A DNA stretch of 64,000 bases, taken from positions 186,001 through 250,000 of the forward strand of contig NZ_AP018178.1 of NCBI RefSeq assembly GCF_002368195.1. The letters run 5' to 3'. Positions 9,053-18,576 of the stretch are shown here, piece after piece; within the stretch, counting starts at the first letter, position 1; every line of letters begins with the position of its first letter. The stretch comes from Calothrix sp. NIES-2100 (GTDB lineage Bacteria > Cyanobacteriota > Cyanobacteriia > Cyanobacteriales > Nostocaceae). The position numbers and the translations under genes were made by a program. Below the pieces are notes generated by a model, which saw only the letters and a program-made list of their open reading frames with translations, did no database searches and was not told the DNA's origin.

Positions 9053-10363
9053 TTAATTTCTTTGTTGCACAGGGATTTTAATGATAAACTCAGTTCCTTG
9101 ACCTGGAGTTGAAAGACAATCTAATTTTCCACCATGCTTTTGAGTGATGATTTGATAGCTAATCGCCAAGCCTAAACCTGTTCCTTTACCCACAGGTTTG
9201 GTAGTAAAGAAAGGGTCAAAGATACGGTTTTTTACTTTGTCTGGGATTCCTAAGCCATTGTCTGCGATCGCAATTGTCACCCATTGTGAATCACTTAGGA
9301 AAGTCCGAATCATAATTTTATGAGGATTTTGTTTCATCTCCTGATAGGTGTAATGGCTACAAGTTTCTTCTAAAGCATCAATTGCATTTGCTAAGATATT
9401 CATCAAAACTTGATTAAGTTGTCCTGCATAGCATTCGACTAGGGGTAATTTACCATAATCACGAATTACTTCAATTGCTGGACGTTCTGGTCTATCTTTC
9501 AAGCGATATTGCAGAATCATCAGTGTACTTTCGATTCCTTCATGAATGTCCACTGCTTTAAATTCTGCTTCATCCATGCGGGAAAAGTTACGCAGTGATA
9601 GGACAATGTTACGAATCCTTTCTGCACCCATTTTCATTGAAGGTAGAAGTTTTTGTAAATCTTTAACTAAAAATTCTAAATCTATTTCTTCAGCTAGTGC
9701 TTGTACTTCTGGTTGATTCATGGAATAAATTTGCTGGTAAAGATTGAGCATCCTGAGCAAATTTTTTGTATATTCATCGAGATAATCAATATTACCATAA
9801 ATAAAGTTGACTGGGTTATTGATTTCGTGAGCTACACCTGCAACCATTTGACCTAAACCAGACATTTTTTCACTTTGGATAAGTTGGATTTGGGCTGCTT
9901 GTAAATCTTTTAAAGTTTGCTGAAGTTTAATTTCTGCTTGTCGGCGTTCAGAGATTTCATCTAATAACTCTATTTTGGTATTTCGTAATGATAAATGAAC
10001 GTTGACACGGGCTAGTACTTCTTCAACTTGAATTGGTTTTGTGATGTAGTCTACTGCACCTAAATGTAATCCTTTAACTTTATTTTCGACTTCACTTAAA
10101 GCAGTCATAAAAATTATAGGAATTTCTTTGGTGCTTTCGTTAGACTTGAGACGATGACAAGTTTCAAAGCCATCAATTCCTGGCATCATCACATCTAATA
10201 AAATTAAGTCTGGTTGAATAGAAGGCACTTTCTCTAGTGCCATTTCACCACTTTTAACTACAGAAACTTGAAAACCAGAATTATGTAGAATCTCAAACAA
10301 AACACGAATATTATTTGTATTGTCATCGACAACCAAAATAGAGTTTGTTTTAATAAGTGGCAT
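9053..10363 (-). CDS. Response-regulator/histidine-kinase hybrid (REC-HisKA-HATPase)
   Basis: 436 residues, soluble. An N-terminal receiver domain (about 8-125) has acidic pair Asp13-Asp14, phosphoacceptor Asp57 in LILLDVMMPG and Lys109. A coiled linker leads to a kinase core with His179 in GVAHEINNP, N-box NILANAIDAL, G1 IADNGLGIP, the F-box FDPFFTTKP and G2 GKGTGLGLAIS. The order REC before kinase is common in cyanobacteria and suggests the kinase is controlled by phosphotransfer to its own receiver. It starts 8 bp after the stop of the upstream membrane kinase on the same strand, so the two form an operon and probably a phosphorelay. Input signal unknown. Confidence 0.92.
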   Translation of the reverse strand: MPLIKTNSILVVDDNTNNIRVLFEILHNSGFQVSVVKSGEMALEKVPSIQPDLILLDVMMPGIDGFETCHRLKSNESTKEIPIIFMTALSEVENKVKGLHLGAVDYITKPIQVEEVLARVNVHLSLRNTKIELLDEISERRQAEIKLQQTLKDLQAAQIQLIQSEKMSGLGQMVAGVAHEINNPVNFIYGNIDYLDEYTKNLLRMLNLYQQIYSMNQPEVQALAEEIDLEFLVKDLQKLLPSMKMGAERIRNIVLSLRNFSRMDEAEFKAVDIHEGIESTLMILQYRLKDRPERPAIEVIRDYGKLPLVECYAGQLNQVLMNILANAIDALEETCSHYTYQEMKQNPHKIMIRTFLSDSQWVTIAIADNGLGIPDKVKNRIFDPFFTTKPVGKGTGLGLAISYQIITQKHGGKLDCLSTPGQGTEFIIKIPVQQRN

Positions 10364-10371
10364 AATAATTT

Positions 10372-12822
10372 TTAAGATTTTCCAACATGTGTTTCAATTA
10401 ACTCAGCAATTGCTTCAATTTCAAATTCGTCAACCAGGGCTAATATCTTATTGGCAAAAGCAGCATACTTTCGATCTAAATTTTTGATGCGATTAGTTTC
10501 TGTTTGGATATTTGCAACATCACAAATTTGTACAGCTTTCTGCAAGGCGATAAGTTCCGCTTGCGTTGGAACTTGCATTTTTACTAATACCTCTGAAGTT
10601 TCTTGGTGGTTGTTATTTAATGCTGTTTCCTCTTCGTAATTCCAAATTAATCGCAAATGATTTTGTAGTTGCCAAAATAACTCTTCCATTTGTATTGGTT
10701 TAGGAAGAAAATCATTGCAACCAGCATTTAGCGCTTCTTGGCGATGGAAGTTAAACACACTTGCAGAGGATACTATAACAATTGTATTTTTTAGCTCAGG
10801 TTTTTGGCGCAGTTCTTTAGTCATTGTCAAACCATCCATCAGCGGCATTTTTAAGTCAGTGATAATTACATCTGGCTGACATTCAATTGCTTTATTTAAT
10901 CCCTCTTGGCCGTTATAAGCTTCAAAAATTTCAAATCCGACAGCTTCTAATAAAGTCGCCAGCACTGAACAATTTTCCCAACGATCATCAACAATTAATA
11001 TTTTCCGTTTGTGACCTTGAAAGCCAATAATGGTTCTTTTTTGCGGAATGGTTTGGTTTAATGTCCTTTCTTCCGCTTCAGCTAAATCTAAATCAAACCA
11101 GAAAATACTACCCTTCTCTGGATGACTTTTTACCTCTATTTTGCTACCCATGAGGGCAATAATCTTTTGACTAATAGCTAATCCTAAACCTGTACCTTCT
11201 GCTTGCTTTTGTGTATTACCAACTTGTTCAAAGGGCAAGAAAATTTTTGTTAGTTGTTCTGGGGACATGCCCACACCTGTATCTTTAATTTGAAAGCGAA
11301 CACGAGTAATTCTAGATTTCAGTTGCCAATTTCCAGCTTTTATGACCTCTACTTGAAACTTTACTCCGCCGCGATCGGTAAACTTGATGGCATTACCTAA
11401 AAGGTTAATCAAAACTTGCCGTAAACGTTTATCATCGGCATGAATAATATTAGGAAGCTTTGGACTAGGTTGATATATGAAGCCAATTCCTTTCTGTTGT
11501 GCCCGAATTTGACAAATTTCTACTACCTCTTGGAGAAACTTATGAAAATTAAAATCCTGTGGTTGGATTTCCATTTTTCGGGCTTCGATTTTGGAGAGAT
11601 CGAGGATGTCATTAATTAATGTGAGCAGGTGAGAACCACACTGATAAATTATGTCAATCCCTTTACGTTCTTTAGCTGTGAAAATTTGGGAACGTTGGAG
11701 AATTTGCGCGTAACCCAAAATACCGTTGAGTGGGCTACGAAGTTCGTGACTCATGTTTGCTAGAAATTCACTTTTGGCTTGATTAGCACTATCAGCAGCA
11801 AGTTTAGCTTCTTGAAGTTCAGCAGTGCGTTCTTCTACCCGGTGTTCTAATTCGTCTTTTGCTTTTCTGAGGTGTCTTTCTGCTCTCCTATTTTCCTGAA
11901 CGACGGCACAAATTACGAAAATCGTTAAAGCAACAACGCAAATAAAAGATTGCAGCAGCAGCAAAGACTCATTTATTGATTGTCTGACAAATGATCCGTA
12001 ACCATGACTAGTGCCGTAAACTGCGATCGCAGTTACGATAGTCATCAGCAGTGTAGCTTCTCGTTGTCCAAATCTAAAGGCTGACCAAATCAACGGTGGA
12101 ATCAGCATATATTCCACAGGATACCCACCAGAGAAGGCAATCCAACTGATTCCAATGAGCGATAGCAACAATATTATTAACTCACTAATCTGTTGCCAAT
12201 TTAATTGTGTCTGTTGTTCAGGTTTCTCAAACCATGTGACGATTGCTGGGACGATAATCAACACACTGGCAATGGAACCAGGATACCAAATTCGCCATGC
12301 TTCTTTATAAGCTGCCCACGGTGTAATTCCATCTAGACATTGGACGCTTACCCCAAGAGTAGCACCTACTAAAGGAGCAACCAAAATCAGCCCCAGAAAT
12401 TTAAATACATCGCCAGAGCGGTTGAGCAAATGATGATGTTTGATAAAGTGTTTAATCAGAAAGGCGTTGATTAATGGCTCAATTACACCGACAATAGAAC
12501 CAAGAATGCCGAGCCAAGGATTTTTATAAAACAGTAAAATATTGATAATTAATTCACTGACAAATATCCCCGGTAAAACACGATATCCCAGCAGCAAAAT
12601 ACTCGCTACATAAACCCCAGAAGAAGGCCAAATAGGTGTGACACCATTGTCATATGACATCGATGCTGCTAATTTGGCCAGACAAAAGTGAACGATCGGA
12701 ATTGCGATCGCAGCTATCAATACTGTCCGATCTAGAATCAATGGGAATTTTCTCTGGGTAGAACCTGGTTGCATCGCTTTTTTGTGCTTGTTAACTCCAC
12801 GAGCAAACATCAACAGATACAA
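10372..12822 (-). CDS. MASE1-type membrane hybrid histidine kinase
   Basis: 816 residues. The N-terminal membrane domain of about eight helices (about 30-310) matches MASE1 (NGVTPIWPSSGVYVA, VLPGIFVSELIIN). A short coiled coil leads to the kinase core: His359 in NMSHELRSPLNG, N-box LLGNAIKFTD, G1 DTGVGMS and G2 GTGLGLAIS. The C-terminal receiver (about 606-720) has Asp656 in VIITDLKMP; about 95 further residues may be an Hpt-like or regulatory tail. ATG at 12822; MQPGS at residue 17 is an alternative start. First gene of an operon with the kinase at 9053-10363. Confidence 0.9.
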   Translation of the reverse strand: MYLLMFARGVNKHKKAMQPGSTQRKFPLILDRTVLIAAIAIPIVHFCLAKLAASMSYDNGVTPIWPSSGVYVASILLLGYRVLPGIFVSELIINILLFYKNPWLGILGSIVGVIEPLINAFLIKHFIKHHHLLNRSGDVFKFLGLILVAPLVGATLGVSVQCLDGITPWAAYKEAWRIWYPGSIASVLIIVPAIVTWFEKPEQQTQLNWQQISELIILLLSLIGISWIAFSGGYPVEYMLIPPLIWSAFRFGQREATLLMTIVTAIAVYGTSHGYGSFVRQSINESLLLLQSFICVVALTIFVICAVVQENRRAERHLRKAKDELEHRVEERTAELQEAKLAADSANQAKSEFLANMSHELRSPLNGILGYAQILQRSQIFTAKERKGIDIIYQCGSHLLTLINDILDLSKIEARKMEIQPQDFNFHKFLQEVVEICQIRAQQKGIGFIYQPSPKLPNIIHADDKRLRQVLINLLGNAIKFTDRGGVKFQVEVIKAGNWQLKSRITRVRFQIKDTGVGMSPEQLTKIFLPFEQVGNTQKQAEGTGLGLAISQKIIALMGSKIEVKSHPEKGSIFWFDLDLAEAEERTLNQTIPQKRTIIGFQGHKRKILIVDDRWENCSVLATLLEAVGFEIFEAYNGQEGLNKAIECQPDVIITDLKMPLMDGLTMTKELRQKPELKNTIVIVSSASVFNFHRQEALNAGCNDFLPKPIQMEELFWQLQNHLRLIWNYEEETALNNNHQETSEVLVKMQVPTQAELIALQKAVQICDVANIQTETNRIKNLDRKYAAFANKILALVDEFEIEAIAELIETHVGKS

Positions 12823-12930
12823 TACTTAATTCAGCAATGACCTGATGTGGAAGTGACAGATGGTAGCATTAACTACTTACTTCACCTCAGCCTCATGTTC
12901 ATTTTTCCCAAAAGTTCTACCCTAATAACT

Positions 12931-12990
12931 TGTTAGTTGTCAGTTGTCAGTTGTCAGTTGTCATTTGTCCTTTGTCCTCCTTGTCTCCCC
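12931..12990. repeat. TTGTCAG-type heptamer tandem repeat
   Basis: Five or six near-copies of the heptamer GTTGTCA run into TTTGTCC-type copies upstream of the kinase operon. Typical STRR of filamentous cyanobacteria. Confidence 0.8.
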
Positions 12991-13004
12991 GAAGTTCTGT
13001 TCGT

Positions 13005-13105
13005 CGAAGACGTTGGCGTTCGCGCAGCGTCTCCGTTAGGAGAAGCCAGACGCTCGTACCTCGCTACCGCTGCGCTAACGCCGGACGCCGGCGCTCAGAC
13101 TTCTC
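13005..13105. repeat. Dispersed inverted-repeat element
   Basis: A GC-rich block in AT-richer surroundings. GGCGTTCGCGCAGCG at 13015-13029 is repeated in inverse at 13068-13082 with one mismatch, and the inner part contains GTCTCCGTTAGGAGAAGCC. Such blocks recur as dispersed repeats in Nostoc-type genomes. No gene is supported in 12823-13126. Confidence 0.55.
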
Positions 13106-13126
13106 TTCTTGTCCCCCTTCCCTCCC

Positions 13127-13852
13127 TCATTCCCCAAAGTCCCAGCACTTCAAATCCCAACCAAAACCGGCTACCGCCACAGCAGCAGCATAATTATTGG
13201 CAGGTACTAATTCTAGTAGGCTCCAGTCTTGATCTGTCTGTAACTTAGCTCGTTCTGTGGGAGTGAGAGAAATTTCAATTTGCTCTAACTGCGCTATGCC
13301 CTCACCTGTGGCTTTTAAGTAAGCTTCTTTACAAGTCCAATAACGGAAAAATACTGAAGATTTTTGTGCGGGAGGAAGCGATCGCACTAACTCGTATTCT
13401 CTCGGTAAAAAGAACCGTTGCGCCAGGGATTCCAAGTCTGACATCGGACGAATGTATTCTAAGTCTATCCCTACTTGCCGATTTTTACTCACTGCACACA
13501 AAGCTAAATTCTGGGAGTGCGATAAATTAAACGTTATTCCACTGTCGGCAAATTTACTCGCTAAGAATGGTTTCCCACGAGGTTCATAATCAAATTGCAC
13601 TTCTTGGGGAGGAAGACCCAAGTAAGCACTTAATATTGTCCGCAAGCTACCACGCCCAGCAATGAAACGTTGACGATGTTCTGGAAAATAGAATCTTTGC
13701 GCACGCGCCGATTCATCGCTAGAGAGGGTTGTTGCGAATTGTTGCACCTTTGCTTCTGGTTGGTTGAGGTTTATACGCCAAACATGGACATCGTTCGGTA
13801 ACAAAATTAAATCTACGGGTGCAGGTAGCCATAAATACTGAGATGAATTCAT
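13127..13852 (-). CDS. hetI: 4'-phosphopantetheinyl transferase, HetI/Sfp type
   Basis: 241 residues, the usual length of the Sfp/HetI class. It moves the phosphopantetheine arm of coenzyme A onto carrier proteins of fatty acid, polyketide and peptide synthases. Family motifs are visible: FNLSHS (109-113 region), the Mg-binding VGIDLEYI with Asp130 and Glu132, and WTCKEAYLKATGEG with Lys175, Glu176 and Lys180. In Anabaena PCC 7120, hetI lies near hetN and glycolipid genes; those are not seen here. Cyanobacteria usually have one such enzyme serving all carriers, so this is likely that enzyme. Low-complexity repeats flank it on both sides. Confidence 0.9.
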   Translation of the reverse strand: MNSSQYLWLPAPVDLILLPNDVHVWRINLNQPEAKVQQFATTLSSDESARAQRFYFPEHRQRFIAGRGSLRTILSAYLGLPPQEVQFDYEPRGKPFLASKFADSGITFNLSHSQNLALCAVSKNRQVGIDLEYIRPMSDLESLAQRFFLPREYELVRSLPPAQKSSVFFRYWTCKEAYLKATGEGIAQLEQIEISLTPTERAKLQTDQDWSLLELVPANNYAAAVAVAGFGWDLKCWDFGE

Positions 13853-13855
13853 TAA

Positions 13856-13987
13856 TGGAGGAGGCTAGGGGGGCAGAGGGGCAGAGGGGGAAAAGGGGCA
13901 GGGGGGCAGGGGAGATGAGGGAGTGTGGGGAGTTTTCTTCTCCATCTCCCCTCTCCCCCCCATCTCCCCCATCTCTTCCCCATGCCC
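13856..13987. repeat. Purine/pyrimidine-rich low-complexity repeat
   Basis: A G-rich run with GGGGCAGAG-type near-repeats (13866-13920) is followed by a C-rich run of TCTCCCC-type near-repeats (13941-13980). The two halves are roughly inverse to each other. It separates hetI from the DUF3370 gene. Confidence 0.7.
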
Positions 13988-13989
13988 TT

Positions 13990-15489
13990 TCACAATGTTC
14001 TGACACTTAGCACTTGTGGTGGTGTGGAATCTGGTGGATAGATTAAATCTACTTGTACCATGCGTTTAGTTCCAGGTGGCAGCGTTACTTGTAATAATGG
14101 TTCTAAAACTTGGCCTGTTCTGTGCCATAAATGCACATAGCGGGTTTTTTGTTGACCTTGGTCATCGGTATAGCGCAGCCGCACTGTACCACGGAAAAAG
14201 GGAAAATCTAAGGATGGTTTGCGAAAGCGGAGACCACCTTGGGATAATTTATTTTCTTTTAACGGTGTTTCTAATGTCACCGTGACTTTCTGGGTTTCTT
14301 TAGTGGTATTACTTAAGGGTAAGCTGAGATTATATTCCACCCCATAATTACCGTGGGCTTCATAGGCTGTATCTGGATAGCGTACTAACATCTTTGCGGT
14401 TTGGATTTGTCCGCTACCTAGTTGACCACCGCGTAAGGTGTCTATGGCATAAGAAATTGCTTTACCACGCTGGGGAATGGTGAGCAGTCCGTTGCGGGGG
14501 TTCCCCCCGTTGAAGGAACTGCGAACCCGGAGGGTGAGAGTTTGGGCTTTGGCGTTATCTGTAAGTAGGGCTTGCCACTGAGAACCCCCAGATACACCTG
14601 CTACACGTCCATAAATCAACGCACCGCCTGTAGCATTGGGGGGAGTAGGAGTTTTATCTCTTGGGCCTGCAAAGTTGCCATTATTGAGTAAAGATTGCCA
14701 TTCTGCTAAAGTGGGAGGGCGATCGCTACCATCTGGGTTTTTCTTCGCAAACATTGCCAAACTAGCTGCATAAACTTTACTACTACTGCGCAGCCGCATA
14801 AAACTAGACCGACCATTGACAGGCTTTTCCAGATTTTTTACCGGAATGGGATGATTTAGCAATAATCGGTTTTGTCCTGGCGGGATAATCAATTTTGCGG
14901 GGAAATCAGCTTGACGAACTCCCCGCAACACATCACTCACAGCACGCGCACCAGGCCCGGAGTAAGTTTTACCATCATTATTTTCGATGTAGGGTGCTAA
15001 GGTGACAAAAGGCGCATCCTGTAATAAATAACTCGCTGCTTGTAGAACATCCACTGTCACAGGTTGCTTACCAGGATTGTGCAAAATTACACCCACATAG
15101 AGAGTCTGTAAATCTTTAGGAGTGTGGGTATAGTGGTGGGCAAATAAATCAAAGCGTCCCTCAAAGGGAAAATTAAGATGTGCGGCGGGGACTTTTTTAC
15201 CGTTTGGGGGAAATGTAGAAAGTAAAATACCTTCATTTTTCACCCATTCTGGGCTATTGCTGTTAAATACAGGTATATTATCAAGCGATCCTGGTAAAGC
15301 ACGTACTTCTCCCGCTTGCACAATTTCTTGCGGTGCTGGCGTGGGTGAAGTTTGGGCAACTACTTTAGAATTATCAGTGTTTCCGTTTGACTGAAAAGTT
15401 CCAGATCTCAAGGTTTGAGATAGAGCAACTCCTAATAAAAATAAGCATATAAGTGTCAGTAATTGATATTGAGGCTTACGCGCTGGCAT
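13990..15489 (-). CDS. DUF3370 domain-containing exported protein
   Basis: 499 residues. The N-terminus is a signal peptide or membrane anchor (hydrophobic LLTLICLFLLGVALS at about 10-24), followed by a Ser/Pro-rich linker. The rest fits the cyanobacterial DUF3370 family: RALPGSLDNIPVFNSNSPEWVKNEG, HLNFPFEGRFDLFAHHYTHT, GPGARAVSDVLRG and ending with LPPGTKRMVQVDLIYPPDSTPPQVL. Probably periplasmic or cell-surface and rich in beta structure. Function is not known. It is alone on its strand between repeats. Confidence 0.85.
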   Translation of the reverse strand: MPARKPQYQLLTLICLFLLGVALSQTLRSGTFQSNGNTDNSKVVAQTSPTPAPQEIVQAGEVRALPGSLDNIPVFNSNSPEWVKNEGILLSTFPPNGKKVPAAHLNFPFEGRFDLFAHHYTHTPKDLQTLYVGVILHNPGKQPVTVDVLQAASYLLQDAPFVTLAPYIENNDGKTYSGPGARAVSDVLRGVRQADFPAKLIIPPGQNRLLLNHPIPVKNLEKPVNGRSSFMRLRSSSKVYAASLAMFAKKNPDGSDRPPTLAEWQSLLNNGNFAGPRDKTPTPPNATGGALIYGRVAGVSGGSQWQALLTDNAKAQTLTLRVRSSFNGGNPRNGLLTIPQRGKAISYAIDTLRGGQLGSGQIQTAKMLVRYPDTAYEAHGNYGVEYNLSLPLSNTTKETQKVTVTLETPLKENKLSQGGLRFRKPSLDFPFFRGTVRLRYTDDQGQQKTRYVHLWHRTGQVLEPLLQVTLPPGTKRMVQVDLIYPPDSTPPQVLSVRTL

Positions 15490-15701
15490 AAATGTTTATT
15501 TTCCCAGGAACTGTGATTTTTAGGATGACCAATTGTAACTACAAGTTCCTGGGAGAATATTTCTTATACCATGACCGAAGAAAGGCAAGGGGCAGCGGTT
15601 AGAGTTCGCAGCAGTTGAATCTCGACTACGCAGTAGTTGAAACTCACCAACCAGGGGGAAGGGAAGAATTTATTTATGCAGATTTTCCTGTTCCCTGTTA
15701 A

Positions 15702-16343
15702 TTAGTTTTGATTGACTCGCTCAAGTAGCCAAAGTGAAGATACAGTACCAACAAAATGAGCCGCAATTCCATTGATATTTGCCAGCGCTACAAACACATC
15801 AAGGGCGCGGATAATTTTATAAGGATCGGTGATGGCTACTCCTGGAGGCTGGGAGATAGATTTTGCTACTAACACTCCTACCGTTGAACCAGCACCTAAA
15901 ATAGTTAACAGTATGCCGATTAAAGCGGCAATAATTCCCAACCGAATTACTTTAACTGTATCTGCTTTACTAGGATGAAGTGCTGGATTGGGATTTCCTA
16001 AGCGCTTACCGATGCGAGTGTAACGAAAATCCCAATAAACGCTAAATAATAGGACGATAATTCCGGATGCAGCCCAAAACATCCCTACTCCAAGACCTGC
16101 ATTTGGTTGATCCGCAAAGCCTCGACCAGTAGCAGCAAATAACAAAGCCAAAAAAGAAACCACAGCCATTCCCAACTGTAACCAAAAGGTAATCCAGCCT
16201 GTAAGGCGAATATTATTAGCGATTCCTTGAACTTCTGATGCTAGCGAACGCATTTCTGATTGAGTTTGCATATTGCTTTCCATCTGATTAGCTCCGGCTG
16301 TAATCATCAAGAATATGTCTACTAGCTTGCTTAATACCCCCAT
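15702..16343 (-). CDS. DUF3611 family membrane protein
   Basis: 213 residues with four membrane helices (about 53-72, 86-106, 135-160 and 185-205). The first block NIRLTGWITFWLQLGMAVVSFLALLFA and the later DVFVALANINGIAAHFVGTVSSLWLL are the signature of DUF3611, shared by cyanobacteria and plastids, of unknown function. The first ATG at 16343 is used; an in-frame ATG at residue 21 would remove a short N-terminal segment. Divergent from the tspO gene, with about 190 bp between. Confidence 0.8.
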   Translation of the reverse strand: MGVLSKLVDIFLMITAGANQMESNMQTQSEMRSLASEVQGIANNIRLTGWITFWLQLGMAVVSFLALLFAATGRGFADQPNAGLGVGMFWAASGIIVLLFSVYWDFRYTRIGKRLGNPNPALHPSKADTVKVIRLGIIAALIGILLTILGAGSTVGVLVAKSISQPPGVAITDPYKIIRALDVFVALANINGIAAHFVGTVSSLWLLERVNQN

Positions 16344-16534
16344 CCCCAGACGGAATCACTACCACATCCACGGAAAGACAATTGCCAATATAGGCATAAA
16401 ACGTGAAAATATTCAAAAACTGAAGGCAAGTAATCAAACTCAAGGATGATGAGATAACACAGCTAAATTGCCAATATTAGACTTGAATATGTGAAATTTA
16501 AATAGTTGCTAGCGATCGCAAAGGATAGGGCGGC

Positions 16535-17008
16535 ATGATTAAATCTTGGATGGTAATTGGGGGTGTAGCTTTCGTAGTTGCTCTAGCAGCTAATTTTATT
16601 ACACCAAGCGATCGCAAGTGGTTTGAGCGATTGCAAAGGCCTAGATGGTTAACTTTTGAAGCAGCAATTCCGATTATCTGGACTGTAATTTTTATTTGCG
16701 GTGCTTGGTCAGCTTATATTATTTGGGAAAAAAACCCAGGAACCAACGCCACTTGGTTAATCATGGCTTTATACATACTTCTAGAGATTGTGACTATTGC
16801 CTATACGCCTGTAATGTTTCGCCTCCGTAGTCTAAAAATAGGTACGATTATTGGCGGTACAGGCTTCATTATCGGTTTATTATTAACACTTGCAGTCTTG
16901 AGTACTTCTGGTTGGGCAGCGCTGTTATTAGTTCCCTACTTGCTTTGGAGTCCCATCGGTACTTATACTACCTGGCAGATGCTTCACCTCAATCCCCAAG
17001 CCGCCTAG
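16535..17008 (+). CDS. tspO: TspO/MBR family protein
   Basis: 157 residues and five membrane helices, the standard TspO size. WFERLQRPRWLTFEAAIPIIWTVIF is the first-helix/loop signature, followed by GAWSAYIIWEKNP, a TPVMFRLRSLKIG loop and LLVPYLLWSPIGTYTTWQ. TspO proteins bind porphyrins and tetrapyrrole breakdown products and link tetrapyrrole or stress signals to regulation in photosynthetic bacteria. The specific role here is inferred only from family. Heptamer-like repeats follow the stop. Confidence 0.85.
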   Translation: MIKSWMVIGGVAFVVALAANFITPSDRKWFERLQRPRWLTFEAAIPIIWTVIFICGAWSAYIIWEKNPGTNATWLIMALYILLEIVTIAYTPVMFRLRSLKIGTIIGGTGFIIGLLLTLAVLSTSGWAALLLVPYLLWSPIGTYTTWQMLHLNPQAA

Positions 17009-17105
17009 TGAGGACGCAGGGGCATGAGGGAGTGTGGGGAGAAATGACTTCTGCCCAATGCCCCATGCCCAATGCCCCATTAGCTTTCTGCTCTAAAAGT
17101 TGTAA

Positions 17106-18011
17106 TTATTGGTTTTTGCGGTTACTTTGAAGGAGAAACTGTCGCCTTTTTTCCTGCTGACGTACTCTTTTTTCTTCCGTAAGGTTATCAAAACAGTAGG
17201 GGCAAGAAACACCTGACTCATACTGAGGTGAAGCCTTATCTGCCGCAGAAATCGGGCGACCACAACTTTGACACATATCATAGCTACCTGCTTCCAAGCC
17301 GTGACGGACAGCAACTCGTTCATCAAAGACAAAACATTCCCCTTCCCACAAGCTTTCTTCGGCAGGAACTTCTTCTAAATATTTGAGAATGCCGCCTTTG
17401 AGGTGATACACTTGGGCAAAGCCTTGAGAGATCATAAAAGATGAGGCTTTTTCGCAGCGGATACCGCCAGTACAAAACATCGCTATCTTTTTGTGTTTAC
17501 TGGGGTCAAGGGTCTGGCGAACAAAATCGGGAAACTCACGAAATGAGTGAGTTTGAGGATTTTGTGCATTCTTGAAAGTACCGATAACCACCTCATAATC
17601 GTTGCGGGTGTCAATCACAACCACTTCTGGGTCAGAAATTAACTCATTCCATTCTTGAGGAGTGACATAAGTACCAACCTGTTGATTGGGGTCAACTTCG
17701 GGCAATCCTAAAGTCACAATTTCTGATTTTAACCGCACCTTCATCCGCTCAAACGGCAGAGTTTCCGTATAAGACTCTTTGTGTTCTAAGTCGGCTAAAC
17801 GCGGATCGCCACGCATAAATTCCAGAACTGAGTCCACAGCCTGACGGGAACCGACAATTGTACCGTTAATGCCTTCTTGTGCTAACAGAATTGTGCCCTT
17901 AATACCTTGCTGTTGACAGTAAGACAACAAAGGGTCTCGCTTTTCGGCAAAATCTGGCAAACTGACGAATTTATAAAGTGTTGCCACAACTAGGGGATTT
18001 TCTTGTTTCAT
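17106..18011 (-). CDS. trhO: tRNA uridine(34) hydroxylase, rhodanese family
   Basis: 301 residues. An N-terminal acylphosphatase-like domain (TLYKFVSLPDF, AQEGINGTIVGS) precedes a rhodanese domain with the catalytic-loop Cys180 in MFCTGGIRCEKAS, where Cys186 is also conserved. A C-terminal Cys-rich segment has C..C pairs (MCQSCGRPIS and CPYC), probably metal-binding. In E. coli and Bacillus, TrhO makes 5-hydroxyuridine at tRNA position 34 using oxygen. Its position divergent from tRNA-Ala(UGC), whose wobble base is U34, is suggestive but may be chance. Confidence 0.92.
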   Translation of the reverse strand: MKQENPLVVATLYKFVSLPDFAEKRDPLLSYCQQQGIKGTILLAQEGINGTIVGSRQAVDSVLEFMRGDPRLADLEHKESYTETLPFERMKVRLKSEIVTLGLPEVDPNQQVGTYVTPQEWNELISDPEVVVIDTRNDYEVVIGTFKNAQNPQTHSFREFPDFVRQTLDPSKHKKIAMFCTGGIRCEKASSFMISQGFAQVYHLKGGILKYLEEVPAEESLWEGECFVFDERVAVRHGLEAGSYDMCQSCGRPISAADKASPQYESGVSCPYCFDNLTEEKRVRQQEKRRQFLLQSNRKNQ

Positions 18012-18082
18012 TCCTTTGCCAATGGAACCATATATAAGTTACAATAGTAGAGGTATGTTAATTACCTCATTTTTTATTTTAC

Positions 18083-18155
18083 GGGGGTTTAGCTCAGTTG
18101 GTAGAGCGCCTGCTTTGCAAGCAGGATGTCAGCGGTTCGAGTCCGCTAACCTCCA
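18083..18155 (+). tRNA. tRNA-Ala (anticodon UGC)
   Basis: 73 bases fold as a standard cloverleaf. The acceptor stem GGGGGTT/AACCTCC carries the G3-U70 wobble pair that marks alanine tRNAs. The anticodon TGC is at 18116-18118 in the loop TTTGCAA, the D arm contains AGCTCAGTTGGTAGAGC, and the T loop is GGTTCGAGTCC. The discriminator base is A. CCA is not encoded. Lies about 70 bp from the trhO start, divergent. Confidence 0.97.
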
Positions 18156-18263
18156 TTAAATCTGAAGTCTAGTGAAGTTCAGCTAAAAAATCTCAGTTGG
18201 GTCTACATCTGACAATTTACCGACAGCGATCGCACCTACGCTCAACAAGCACCCCTGAGTTGT

Positions 18264-18467
18264 GATGTCGCATCTGTAGCCACCAAGTCAGCAAAGATGT
18301 GGCAAGACTTACTCAGTCAGGAGCGCTACCAATTCCAATAAGCGATCGCCGCAGTACAAAAGGAAGACCAAGATACAGCAGGCACTTGTGTTGGGATAGC
18401 TACCAAGTTTTTACATAAAGCTGGAGCAATAATCGATACTCAACTGTTGACGGTTGGGTTGTGTTAA
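18264..18467 (+). pseudogene. Possible decayed coding remnant
   Basis: In the gap between tRNA-Ala and psbA, one frame reads like protein (DVASVATKSAKMWQDLLSQE, then AIAAVQKEDQDTAGTC and on to VGLC) with a single internal TAA at about 18339 and a stop at 18465. Sequence before it resembles coding DNA only after a frame change. I cannot assign a family. The composition suggests a dead gene but the case is weak; the region also holds two HIP1 sites. Confidence 0.25.
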
Positions 18468-18547
18468 TTGCAGGCTCGTTTTCCATAGCTACATTAGTGA
18501 CTTCAGTTTCAGGATTTCAAAGCCGATTAGTTTTAGCAGTCTGGCGC

Positions 18548-18576
18548 TTGACTATTATATAACTTTATGGTTATAT
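18548..18576 (+). promoter_or_regulatory. Probable psbA promoter with overlapping inverted repeat
   Basis: TTGACT (18548-18553) and TTATAT (18571-18576) are spaced by 17 bp, a good sigma70-type promoter about 65 bp upstream of the psbA ATG. The spacer and -10 form an imperfect inverted repeat (ACTATTATATAAC with GGTTATATAGT), which may be an operator. The leader up to the ATG has no clear Shine-Dalgarno sequence. Confidence 0.6.
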
